This document shows positions 44,847 to 56,952 of a stretch of DNA of 64,000 bases, one piece after another; position 1 is the stretch's first letter; the number at the start of each line of letters is the position of its first letter. Under the pieces are notes generated by a model. That model saw only the letters and a list, made by a program, of their open reading frames with translations, ran no database searches and had not been told where the DNA came from. The stretch spans positions 178,997,501 through 179,061,500 of the forward strand of contig OX465601.1 in assembly GCA_950022295.1 (NCBI GenBank). The letters are read 5' to 3'. Both the position numbers and the translations under genes were made by a program. This DNA comes from Bromus sterilis (taxonomy: Eukaryota; Streptophyta; Magnoliopsida; Poales; Poaceae).

Positions 44847-47800
44847 TGTAACACCCTCAGTTGTCTGTAACAGTAATCCTTTTGCTAATGACAATTACTA
44901 TTGCTAAATCATGCCATGATCAAATTTGAATCAAATCAAATCCAAAAATGCCTTTTGTTCATATTAAAAATAATGTTGCAAATAAAACTTGTCCAAAAAT
45001 TATACAGCCACTTTTCTTAAATCACAAATAATCATTGGGTCATGCCCATGTGGTTATGGTATTTTATTATGCCTCTGAAAAATTCAAACAATTCAAACAC
45101 CAGCCAAAACAGCACCAATTGTCATTCAGATATTTAAAAGAAATATTAAATATATTTCTTTTGACCCAAAACTTTTTGTAGCACTCTAATGTTACACAAT
45201 ACTGATTATGGGATATGTTAGACATTTTACAAAAATGTAAAAGTAGCAAAAACAAATGAAATAGAAAAGAAAGAAGAGAAAAGAAATAAAGAAAACAAAA
45301 AGACCTATCTAACGCCCATGGGCAATACACCCTCAGCCCATCCACCCCGACCCACCTTCCCCTCCCACCTGCCCCCGTCGCCTCCCTCACCTGCCCATCC
45401 CCGTGGCGCCATGGCCATGGCCAATGTGGCCATGCCGCCCCCCTCTCACCTGCCTCACCTGATCCCCTCTCTCCTCAGCGGGATAAGGCAGACCCCAACC
45501 ACCCCCCTGGACACCCCCTCGGCCATTGTTCCTCCTCCTCCTCTCTTCCTCGTTGGGGGGGAAATCCCGACCGTGCGGCCGTCGCCACCGTCGTGAAATC
45601 CCGTGGCCGGAGACCACCGCAGCCGCAGACAACTTGTCCATCTGCCTCGTCGTCGCCTACATCGTCTACACGCAGGAGGAATCGAGCCTGGAGCCACTGC
45701 ACGGTGCGCCACATCGCCGTCTTCTTCCTCATCGCCGGCGAGATCGCAGAGGAATTCCCGCCACCACAACCCTCCATCGAGCCCGCTTCCCCCCTCAACA
45801 CGTCCCCGGTGAACAACCTCACCGTCTCCAAGTGCCCGTTGGATCCCGTTAGGACCGTAGGCGTGATCCCTCTTCCACATGCTCCGGCCGCCGCCGTTCA
45901 TCGTCGTAGACGTGCCTACAGACCGTCTCAGCCAACGGTTTTGGCATGCGCGAGTTCTGCTGGTATGCACGATCCGTTTGGCGCATTATATAGCTCGTTT
46001 GCTTCGTGTAGCTAGACTCGCCATGGACGCCCGAGCTCGGCCTCCCGCCATTGCTGACCCCGTGCTCGACTGTGTCCACCATGACCTCCTCCCCCACCAT
46101 GGCCCGAAGCGGCGCGTCTCCCCGAACCCATAGCAACAATCGGCGCCGAGTTTGGCCGCCGGGATCGAGCGCTAGCTCGAGTTCGCCGGAGCCCTGTCGT
46201 CGGTGAGCTCGCCGGAGTCACTGCCATGCGGGGCCCTCTGGTCAGAAGTTTAGTTAGCCCTTAATCGCAGCCCGGTGGGCCACTTACATGTGGGCCACCT
46301 CCCTAAATAACCCTCTGGATTTAGTTAATTAAACTGCTTTATAATAATTGTCTCACTGACTGCTGGGCACCAAATGTCAGTTTAATAATTAAAATGATTT
46401 TAGTTTAATTACTCTCTATGACAGGTGGGTCCAAGGGATATTTAAATTTAGTTAATTGAATTATTAATAAACAGATGCTGACATGTGGGTCCCACATGTC
46501 AGGCACTGTTTTTGATAATGTTGTTATAATAATAAAAATAAATTCAGAAATTCTTTTTAAATGATTTAAACTTTGAAATTCAATAACTTTTAAACCGTAA
46601 CTCAGATTAAAAAACTTTATACATGAAAATTGATCAGAAAAATATAACGAATACGAATATGATATCCGTATGTCTATCACACCCCTCTAACACAACGAAC
46701 ATCGAACCGTCCCCCTCCGGACCGACTGTCCGATAAATTGTCCGGTACTGCTAAAGTACCCGGATCAATTTATTTCGAATACGAAAGTTGTTCGGAATAG
46801 ATCAACTAACCCAGATACACCACCCACACATGTGCCGGATGTCCACGAGACCTCCGGCATGATATCCCCCCCCCCCTCCGGATACCCTGTCCGGTAATCA
46901 CCCGGAGCTGACAGTTCATCCCTGGATAAATTCCCGCTCTGACCAACGTACATTGCACTGCGTTAGAACACCGTTAACATTTCATCTGTCATGTCATGCA
47001 TCTGTTTGTATATGCTTGCTTTGTATTTACTGTTTCTTCCCCCCTTAATCTCCGGTAGACCCCGCTGCTGCCGCCGACTACACCGCTACTGAGTACGACT
47101 ACTTCGTCGACGACCCTACCCCTACCGTCGAGCTTCCAGGCAAGCAGATCCATTCTCTTCCCCAGATATCGCCTATCTTTCCGTACATTTCTTGCACTAG
47201 GCATTCTTACTGCTGCTACTACGTTACAATCCTATTCAATTGCATAGCCTGTTTTTGTCGCCCCTTGATGTACCTTCCGTTATCCTATGCTGCCTATTAT
47301 ATATATTATATTCAGCAGCGAGCCCTGCGCATTGTTAGCTAGGACTAGATAGCGGGCCGTGATCACTTAGGGGAGTGAACGCGGATACAAATATTATAAC
47401 TGCACAGGTACGGTACAATGCAGACACCGCCTCAGGCCCCCTAGCTCGGCTCTGCCGTGCCACCATCAAGTGTGAGCTATCAAGGAGTAATCCTTGTACT
47501 CCACTCGTTGCTGACTCTGTATAGCCGCTCTAGGTACCTGAGCAACGGTTGTCCTTCAGGTAAGAAGTTGGGCGACCCAACGGTGCCCGCGAGTGGTATT
47601 GCGATGGGACGACAGGGAGGGTACGACCGGTGTACCGGTGTGCTTGGCCCCTGATCGTTGGCCGCGAGAGTTACCAAACCACGAAAGTCGAGCTCCTCCA
47701 GGAGCACACGCGAGACAAGGTAAGGAGACGGTTCACCGTGTTGGTAACCGCAGAGACTTGGTGGGACGACAGGGCAGGCACCGATGTACTGGTGGTCCTC

Positions 47801-49106
47801 GCTGCTGTCGTTGTCCGCGGGTCAGTTAAGTCGAGGCAACGATAACGGTTGTCCTGCAAGTTAATAAAATGACTAATGGTTCAGTGGATGTCTTGAGTTG
47901 GCTATATGCCATGTACGCACTACCTACCCGTGGGAATTACGAGTTATGGGCTCCTCTGCTTCGTAGTGTCGTCTGAGGACTCTTCAGACGTCAGCAGTAC
48001 CGCGGCCTGCGCCGGGAAGTGGTGTTGTCTTATTTGCTCGCGCGGTGGTGTCTTATTTGGATTTGCTTTAACTGCACCGGCCAGCCACGCACCGTGCAGG
48101 AGTACGTTCGGGTTGGGGTCCAAGGCCCGGCGTACTTAGGATTTAGACCGGCGGATGGCCTCTCTGTTGAGTTTGAAAGATGGGCTATGAAGTGTCGGAT
48201 AGCCTCGGTGGAGCGTTCCCTAACAAGGTGCCGGCCACCCTGGAGATCCGTGCGTGTAGTGTAACACAAGTGCACCCCTGCAGGGAAGATTAATCTATTC
48301 GAATAGTCATGTCCACGGTAACAGGACGCTTTATGCTGAAGCTGAATCTTACCACTACAAACTATTATTATTAAAAATGTATGGTTCCGGGTTTTCTTCC
48401 TCGCTGGGATGTCGAGGAGGGGATCTCGGAGGCATTGTTAATTATTACAACTTACTATTATACAATGTTGTAGCAACTTCTGCTGCATTGTTACTTTATG
48501 CTTTATATAAACTGTTGGCTATTATCTCCTCATGTTGCAAGACTCGTCGGAAGATGCTAGTCTTCGTTAGGCCTAGCTTCTTACCCTTATTCTGATTTCT
48601 ATCTTGCAGTCCACTATATATAGCCTCCCCTTCCATTTAATACAATGCATAATGCTTAGTAGCGGACGTAAGACTCGCGGGTATGCTAGATACTCACCTT
48701 TGCTTTATTTCCCCTTTTTTTCTTTGCATGATCGGCCGCTGCAGCCGACGTTGGAGCCCAGGAGCAGGAGTACCCCGGAGGCGACTACTACGACGTCGAG
48801 TTCCCCGTCGACCAGGAGTAGTTCGGTGGATCCCAGGCAGGAGGCCTCGCCTTTTCGATCTGTACCTCTGATGTCATTTGTGCTAGCCTTCTTAAGGCAA
48901 AACTTGACTAACTATTTCTGTACTTAGATATTATGGCTTGTATGACTTATGTATTCGGATCCTCGTGATCCCTAGTATTGTAACATATTTGTTTATCCTT
49001 TTGTATTTAGTGTTGTGCTGTGATATTCTCACCGTGGCACCCTAATCTCACACGTGTACCCTGCATGTATGATTACTGTACACGGATTGATTTTGGGGGC
49101 GTCACA
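44847..49106 (+). repeat. 5' LTR of element D
   Basis: It starts TGTAACACCC and ends GCGTCACA before the primer site. It contains an AT-rich start, a GC-rich block (~45330-46220), an AT-rich middle, the three-palindrome cassette (48276-48327) and TATATATA at 48615-48622. The short open frames are non-conserved with A and C and I do not call them. Confidence 0.93.
48276..48327 (+). promoter_or_regulatory. Three-palindrome LTR cassette, element D 5' LTR
   Basis: CCCTGCAGGG (48276-48285), CTATTCGAATAG (48295-48306), and GTCC (48311-48314) with GGAC (48324-48327). Confidence 0.7.
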
Positions 49107-49756
49107 AGTTGGTATCAGAGCCGACTGCCTGTAGGAAGCCCCCCCACCACTACTTGGTCGAAGTTGAGTCTAGACTTGAAAAACTATTTTGCTAACTTAA
49201 TATTTGGCTTATGGGCCCACATCGATGTCACTACATGTGATATCTATGGTATTAGGATCCTTTTCTCCTTACCTATGCTCTGGGACTCTGCTCTCTTATC
49301 CTTGCTGGTAAGTTTTACTAAATCTGACATTAGGATCACGTTCTCTTGATTCCACCCGGCGTTTTGGTGCTTCCCCATTGGTTGAGTCGTGTCGCAGGAG
49401 TTCTACCCGAGGTCCCGGACCGCGGATCCCATTCTCATTCTGGGCAGGTCGCGCGTCCTCTGGCACTAACTCCTATGGCCAACAGTTTTCTTGCGGCGTG
49501 ATTGACATAGTGGAATCTATGTCGCGTCGTGTAATCCTTACTGCGGTCTGCGTGCCGCCTAGTGAGTCCTTTTTCCTTAATTTCTACGACGTTACGCTGC
49601 CCGATTTTCGATTAACTCCGTGTGTAAATGTGTATGTCTTATATGACTACTCCTTATATATCCGCGCCTCCTCTTTGCTGTCGCTTTACTTCAGGCTTGA
49701 TTCCGGTATCTCGTTAAATTTTCATCGCTGAAATACCCCTGTTAAATTCTAGTAGG
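49107..49756 (+). other. Element D leader with primer-binding site
   Basis: TGGTATCAGAGC at 49110-49121 is the Met-tRNA-type site. The shared block GGTCGAAGTTGAGTCTAG is at 49156-49173. No gene is seen in the remaining leader. Confidence 0.85.
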
Positions 49757-50855
49757 ATGGCTGGTCGTGGTGGTCGTTGTCGTGGTGCCAACGACCCACC
49801 TCCGCCGCCGGATTACATGGCCGCGATGATGCAGCAGCTCGAGGTGAACCGTCAGTTCATGCAGAATGTCATCAGTTCCCCCAGCCGAATCATAATGGGC
49901 ACCACCATCAGCATGCCACCTTGACTCTGCACGACTTCACCCGCCTCAACCCCACTATGTTCCGCAACATTGTTCAGCCGTTGGATGCTGATGACTGGCT
50001 TCGCGACATCACTCACGAGCTGGAGTCTTCTAATGTCGATCCAGCCGACTATGTGAACTTTGCGTCTTATCATCTGAAAGGCGTCGCTGCTTAGTGGTGG
50101 ATCACCCACAAGCGTTCACTGCCAGTTGGAGAAGTCATCACTGGGGATGAATTTCAGTCTACCTTTCGCGCCCGCTACATTCCTCAGGGGATCATGGATC
50201 GTAAGGCGGAAGAATTCCGCAACCTCACTCAGGGCGACATGACTGTTGAAGCCTATCAGCGCGAGTTCCTCAACCTCTCTCGCTATGCGGAAGAAGAGAT
50301 CACCACTGATGCTCGCAGACAGCAGAAGTTCCGTCGTGGCCTCAATCCAGACCTCAGGCTCGCTCTTGTCGTTCATGATTTCGCCAACTTCGCCACCATG
50401 GTGAACAAGGCTATCACCGTCGAGACTGCCCAGATGGAGCACAAGAACTCTCTGAAGCGTTATCGTGACGTTGGCTCATCTTCGGGCGCAATGCAGAAGC
50501 GTCGTATCTGGCTCCCTACCAGTGTGACCCATTCACCTGTCCCTGCTCCAAGGCCGTCTTATGCTGCACCCCGTCTGCCTCCGCCATCGCAGATGCCAAG
50601 AGCTCTGCCTGCACCATCCAATGCTACCCCCCCCCCCTTTGTCCTCAGGATGGATTATGCTTCACGTGCCGCCAACCTGGGCATTTTTCCAGGGAGTGCC
50701 CCCAGAAACAGAAGCAACTGGTAGTTCACCCCGCTGGCCGCGGAAATGGTCGTGGAAACAACAGGACCCCCAACTATAATACTGGGTTTGCTGCTTATGC
50801 TCGTGGACATGCTAACAACATCAATGTTGAAGAAGCTCAGCAACAACCCGCTACC
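49757..50855 (+). pseudogene. gag: Element D gag
   Basis: ATG at 49757 in the AGGATG context. The reading frame changes near 49870, then carries the capsid domain (D-D-W-L-R-D-I, F-A-S-Y-H-L-K-G) with a stop at 50092-50094. A C-run (50627-50637) shifts the frame again. In the new frame an intact zinc knuckle (C-F-T-C-R-Q-P-G-H-F-S-R-E-C) is readable at ~50658-50700. The C-run therefore looks like the cause of the second frameshift. Confidence 0.85.
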
Positions 50856-53800
50856 ATGATGGGTACCCTTCTCGATAATTCCGTACCTTCTACTGTTTTA
50901 TTTGATACAGGAGCATCGCATTCATTCATGTCGGAAGCATTTGCATTGTCGCATAACTTCGCGTTGGAAAAGATGAACCCACCGATGGTTGTTCGCACCC
51001 CGATAGGCCAATGCCGAACCACCAAGATAGTGCCAAACACCACCATTGAAATCGAAGGAATTGAATTATTTGCTTTGCCCATCCTCCTGAAGTCTTCCAC
51101 CATTGACCTAATTCTGGGAATGGATTGGTTGAAATTTCACAATGCCGCACTATATTGTGGCACCAAGTCTGTCCAACTTTTTCACCCCTCCGGCGAGATT
51201 GTTAATCACACCACCCGAATTACCCGTGATGCTGAAACCCAGATCTTTATGATGAATGCTTTGAATATCTCACCTCTGGAAGGAATTGAGAACGTTCCGG
51301 TCGTTCGCGATTTTCTCGACGTCTTCCCAGAAGAACTGCCGGGAATACCCCCGATCAGAGAAGTTGAATTCGTCATCGACTTGAAGCCAGGCACTGTTCC
51401 TATTGCCAAGCGTCCTTACAAGATTCCGCCACATGAACTCCTTGAACTTAAGGAGGAAATCAACAAGGCACTTAAGAAAGGATTCATTCGCCCCAGTTCC
51501 TCTGCTTGGGGAGCACCTTCTCTTTTTTTCAAGAAGAGCGATGGGACAAACCGATTGGTCCAAGATTATCGGCCCATTAACCAAGCCACCATCCAGAACA
51601 AATACCCACTTCCCCGGATCAACGATCTGTATGATCAACTTGCCGGATCCAAGGTGTTTTCTAAACTTGACTTGATGTTGGATTATCACCAAATCCGAGT
51701 CCGTGATGAGGAAATTCCGAAGACTGCCTTCGTTACTCTCTATGGTTCATACGAGTACATCGTCATGTCCTTTGGCTTCACCAATGCTCCAGCCACCTTC
51801 TCCAGATAGATGAATTATATTTTCATGGAGTACCTCGACAAGTTCGTCGTGGTTTATCTGGATGATATATTGATATATTCCAAGAATGAAGAAGAACATG
51901 CTGAACATCTTCGTCTTATACTTCAGAAGCTTTGAGAACACAAACTCTACGCTAAGTATTCTAAGTGTGAGTTCTGGCTTCCCGAAGTAACCTACCTTGG
52001 ACATGTGATTTCCATGGATGGCATTGCCGTCACCCCAGAACGTATCCAGGCTATTCTTGACTGGACTCCTCCCAAGACCGTCAAGCAAGTCCGCAGTTTC
52101 CTCGGGATCGCTAGCTATTGTCACTGTTTCATCGAGAACTTCTCCAAGATTGCCAGACCCCTAACTAATCTGCTTCACAAAGGCGTCAAGTTCGAGTGGA
52201 CAGATAAATGTCAACAAAGTTTCCAAGCGCTCAAGGACAAGCTAACTTCTCCCCCGGTGCTCGCTCCCCCTGATACTCAGAAGGACTTCGTGATATATTG
52301 CGACGCGTCTCGTCAAGGATTAGGTTGTGTCCTAATGCAAGAGCGCAAAGTTATTTCTTATGGCTCTCGTCAGTTGCGTGCTCACGAAGACAAGTATCCA
52401 ACACATGATCTCGAATTGGCAGCAGTAATTTATGCATTGAAGTTGTCGCGACATTACCTCGTCGGTAATTGTTGCGAGGTCTACACCGACCACCAAAGTC
52501 TGAAGTACCTGTTTACTCAGCCAGACCTGAATCTTCGTCAACAACGATGGCTCGAGACAATAGCCGACTTCAACATGGATATTTCGTATACCCCTGGCAA
52601 GGCTAATGTGATGGCCGATGCCTTGAGCCGCAAAGCTTACTGTTCTGAACTTGAAGTTCAGGTACAGCAACCACATCTGTATGAAGAGCTACGCAAGCTG
52701 AACCTCGAGATTGTTCCTCAAGGTTACGTTAACAACCTAGTTCTCGAGTCAAAACTCGACACCCTCATCAAGATTAGACAGCCTCTTGACGCTGACATTG
52801 TGAAGATCAAGCAAGACATCGCAGCAGGAAAGCCCTCCTCTTTTACCATTGATACCAATGATGGCGATACTGTGTACTTCAAGGGCCGCTTAGTAGTTCC
52901 TGTGAGCCCGGCCATCATTAACTGTGGTCCGGATATCATGGAAAAAGCCCATAATTCTCCCTTCTCAATCCACCCTGGCAGTACCAAGATGTATAAAGAC
53001 CTTCGGCAACGGTACTGGTGGCCTTACATGAAGCAAGACATCGCCCACTATGTTTCTCAATGTGACGTTTGCAGTCGCGTCAAGGTCGGACATCAGAAAC
53101 CTGCTGGCTGGTTGCAACCACTCCCTCCTCCTGATTGGAAGTGGGACAAAGTCGAAATGGAATTCGTCACCGGTTTTCCAAAGTCACAGAAAAGCAACGA
53201 TGCCATCTTTGTCGTCATCTACCGATTCTCCAAGATTGCTCACTTCCTTCCAGTCAAGGAGACGATCACTGGTAGTCAGTTAGCACACTTGTATATCTCC
53301 CGGATTGTGTCACTCCACGGTATTCTGCTGGAGATCAGTTCAGACCGTGGAAGCCTTTTCACCTCGCAATACTAGAAGAGTTTCATTGAAGCCTTCGGGA
53401 CTCGTTTGTCTCTCAGCACCGCTTATCACCCCCAGTCGCAAGGCCAAGTTGAATGAGTCAATCAAGTGCTGGAAGACATGCTTCGCGCTTGTGTCCTTTC
53501 ATTCGGCATGAAATGGGAGGAATCTCTCCCGTACGCGGAATTCTCGTACAACAATAGCTATCAGGCTAGCTTGAAGATGGCCCCCTTCGAAGTTCTATAC
53601 GGACGTAAATGTCGAACCCCCCTGAATTGGTCAGGAACTGGGGAACGACCCTACTTCGGACCGGATCTTGTCCAACAAGCTGAATATCAGGTTCGCGTTG
53701 TGCAAGAAAATCTCAAGGCCGCCCAGTCTCGTCAGAAGAGCAACTATGACCGCAAACACCGGGAAATGGAGTATCAACCTGGTGAATACGCTTACCTCCG

Positions 53801-54206
53801 TGTCACTCCCATGAGGGGCAATCATCGCTTCGGTACCAAGGCCAAGTTGGCTCCTCGCTACATTGGCCCATTCCGTATTCTTTCCAGGAGTGGACCCATG
53901 GCATACCAGTTCGAATTGCCGCCGAACCTCTCCCAAGTCCATGATGTCTTCCACGTGTCTCAACTCCGTCGCTGCTTCAAGGATCCTATCCGCGAAGTGG
54001 AACATGATATGATTGAGCTGCAACAAGACTTGACTTATCGAGAACATCCGAGCCGCATTATCGATCAGTTTGAGCGTCGAACCCGCAACAAGACCGTCAA
54101 GTTCCTCAAGGTTCAGTGGTCGAACCATTCTGAAGATGAGGCCACTTGGGAACGCGAAGATCGCCTTCGCGAGGAATACCCCGATCTTTTCCTCGCTGCC
54201 ACTTAA
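50856..54206 (+). pseudogene. pol: Element D pol: protease to chromodomain
   Basis: One frame throughout, with stops at 51807-51809, 51933-51935, 53373-53375 and 53454-53456. Protease D-T-G-A-S-H begins at 50904 and RT Y-L-D-D is at 51855-51866. RNase H motifs are intact (C-D-A-S at ~52301, T-D-H-Q-S-L). In the integrase, the first catalytic position (53160-53162) is glutamate in M-E-F-V-T-G-F instead of aspartate. The second aspartate (53343) and the glutamate (53451) are at DD35E spacing. The chromodomain (V-Q-W, E-A-T-W-E) ends the protein at 54206. Confidence 0.9.
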
Positions 54207-54230
54207 ATTCTCGGGACGAGAATTCTTGTT

Positions 54231-54242
54231 GTGGGGGAGATT
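54231..54242 (+). promoter_or_regulatory. Element D polypurine tract
   Basis: GTGGGGGAGA next to the 3' LTR start. The first two bases of this LTR read TT instead of TG. Confidence 0.75.
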
Positions 54243-56947
54243 TTTAACACCCTCAGTTGTCTGTAACAGTAATCCTTTTTTCTAATGACAATTACTGTTG
54301 CTAAATCATGCCATGATCAAATTTGAATCAAATCAAATCCAAAAATGCCTTTTGTTAATATTAAAAATAATGTTGCAAATAAAACTTGTCCAAAAATTAT
54401 ACAACCACTTTTATTAAATCACAAATAATCATTGGGTCATGCCCATGTGGTTATGGTATTTTATTATGCCTCTGAAAAATTCAAACAATTCAAACACCAG
54501 CCAAAACAGCACTAATTGTCATTCAGATATTTAAAAGAAATATTAAATATATTTCTTTTGACCACAAACTTTCTGTAGCAAACTTGTCCAAAAGATATCT
54601 AATGTTACACAATACTGATTATGGGATATGTTAGACATTTTACAAAAATGTAAAAGTAGCAAAAACAAATGAAACAGAAAAGAAAGAAGAGAAAAGAAAT
54701 AAAGAAAACAAAAAGACATATCTAACGCCCATGGGCAATACACCCTCAGCCCATCCACCCCGGCCCACCTTCCCCTCCCACCTGCCCCCGTCGCCTCCCT
54801 CACCTGCCCATCCCCGTGGCGCCATGGCCATGGCCACTGTGGCCATGCCTCCCCCCTCTCACCTGCCTCACCTGCTCCCCCCTCTCCTCAGCGGGATAAG
54901 GCAAACTCCAACCACCCCCCTGGACACCCCCTCGCCCATTTTTCCTCCTCCTCCTCTCTTCCTCGTTGGGGGAAAATCCCGACCGTGCGGCCGTCGGCGC
55001 CGTCGTGAACTCCCGTGGCCGGAGACCACCGCAGCCGCAGACAACTTGTCCATCAGCCTCGCCGTCGCCTACATCGTCTACACGCAGAAGGAATCGAGCC
55101 TGGAGCCACTGCACGGTGCGCCACATCGCCGTCTTCTTCCTCATCGCCGGCGAGATCGCAGTGAGCCCTGCGCATTGTTAGCTAGGACTAGATAGCGGGC
55201 CGTGATCACTCAGGGGAGTGAACGCGGATACAAATATTATAACTGCACAGGTATGGTACAATGCAGACACCGCCTCAGACCCCCAAGCTCGGCTCTGCCG
55301 AGCCACCATCAAGTGTGAGCTAGCAAGGAGTAATCCTTGTACTCCACTTGTTGCTGACTCTGTATAGCCGCTCTAGGTACCTGAGCAACGGTTGTCCTTC
55401 AGGTAAGAAGTCGGGCGACCCAACGGTGCCCGCGAGTGGTATTGCGATGGGACGACAGGGAGGGTACGACCGGTGTACCGGTGTGCTTGGCCCCTGATCG
55501 TTGGCCGCGAGAGTTACCAAACCACGAAAGTCGAGCTCCTCCAGGAGCACACATGAGACAAGGTAAGGAGACGGTTCACCTTGTTGGTAACCGCAGAGAC
55601 TTGGTGGGACGACAGGGCAGGCACCGATGTACTGGTGGTCCTGGCTGCTGTCGTTGTCCGCGGGTCAGTTAAGTCGGGGCAACGATAACGGTTATCCCGC
55701 AAGTTAATAAAATGACTAATGGTTCAGTTGATGTCTTGAGTTGGCCATATGCCATGTACGCACTACCTACTCGTGGGAATTACGAGTTATGGGCTCCTCT
55801 GCTTCGTAGTGTCGTCCGAGGACTCTTCAGACGTCAGCAGTACCGCGGCCTGCGCCGGGAAGTGGTGTTGTCTTATTTGCTCGCGCGGTGGTGTCTTATT
55901 TGGATTTGCTTTAACTTCACCGGCCAGCTATGCACCGTGCAGGAGTACGTTTGGGTTGGGGTCCAAGGCCCGGCGTACTTGGTATTTAGACCGGCGGATG
56001 GCCTCTCTATTGAATTTGAAAGATGGTCTATGAAGTGTCGGATAGCCTCGGTGGAGCGTTTCCTAACAAGGTGCCCGCCACCCTGGAGATCCGTGTGTGT
56101 AGTGTAACACAAGTGCACCCCTGCAGGGAAGATTAATCTATTCAAATAGCCGTGTCCACGGTAACAGGAAGCTTTATGCATAAGCTGGATCTTACCACTA
56201 AAAACTATTATTATTAAAGTGTATGGTTCCGGGTTTTCTTCCTCGCTGGGATGTCGAGGAGGGGATCTCGGAGGCATTGTTAATTATTACAACTTACTAT
56301 TATACAATGATGTAGCAACTTCTGCTGCATTGTTACTTTATGCTTTATATAAACTGTTGGCTATTCTCTCCTCATGTTGCAAGACTCGTCGGAAGATGCT
56401 AGTCTTCGTTAGGCCTAGCTTCTTACCCTTATTCTGATTTCTATCTTGCAGTCCACTATATATAGCCTCCCCTTCCATTTAATACAATGCATAATGCTTA
56501 GTAGCGGACGTAAGACTCGCGGGTATGCTAGATACTCACCTTTGCTTTATTTCCCCTTTTTCGCTTTGCCTGATCGGCCGCTGCAGCCGGCGTTGGAGCC
56601 CAGGAGCAGGAGTACCCTGGAGGCGACTACTACGACGTCCAGTTCCCCGTTGACCAGGAGTAGTTCGGTGGATCCCAGGCAGGAGGCCTCGCCTTTTCGA
56701 TCTGTACCACTGATGTCATTTGTGCTAGCCTTCTTATGGCAAAACTTGACTAACTATGTCTGTACTCAGATATTATGGCTTGTATGACTTATGTATTCGG
56801 ATCCTCGTGATCCCTGGTATTGTAACATATTTGTTTATCCTTTTTTGTTTAGTGTTGTGCTGTGATATTCTCACCGTGGCACCCTAATCTCAGCTGTGTA
56901 CCATGCGTGTATGATTACTGTACACGGATTAATTTTGGGGCGTCACA
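54243..56947 (+). repeat. 3' LTR of element D with internal deletion
   Basis: It matches 44847-~45754 and then jumps at ~55169 to sequence matching ~47318-49106, so about 1.56 kb is absent. The palindrome cassette (56118-56169) and TATATATA (56457-56464) are retained. It ends GCGTCACA. Confidence 0.93.
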
Positions 56948-56952
56948 CAAGA
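56948..56952 (+). repeat. Right target-site duplication of element D
   Basis: CAAGA, identical to 44842-44846. Confidence 0.95.

Larger units (their letters stand above)
44847..56947 (+). mobile_element. Element D: Tekay/Del-like chromovirus inserted in element C
   Basis: 12,101 bp with a perfect 5-bp duplication (CAAGA). LTRs are at 44847-49106 (4260 bp) and 54243-56947 (2705 bp). The 3' LTR lacks ~1.56 kb present in the 5' LTR. Internal order is primer site, gag, protease, RT, RNase H, integrase, chromodomain, polypurine tract. Several stops and frameshifts disable it. It is younger than C because it interrupts it. Confidence 0.94.

Noticed and set aside
45318..46139. Pro/Arg-rich open frames in element D's LTR as a captured host gene
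   Set aside because: No recognisable domain or splice structure, and the 3' LTR copy is interrupted by deletion. It equals the GC-rich LTR block seen in A and C.
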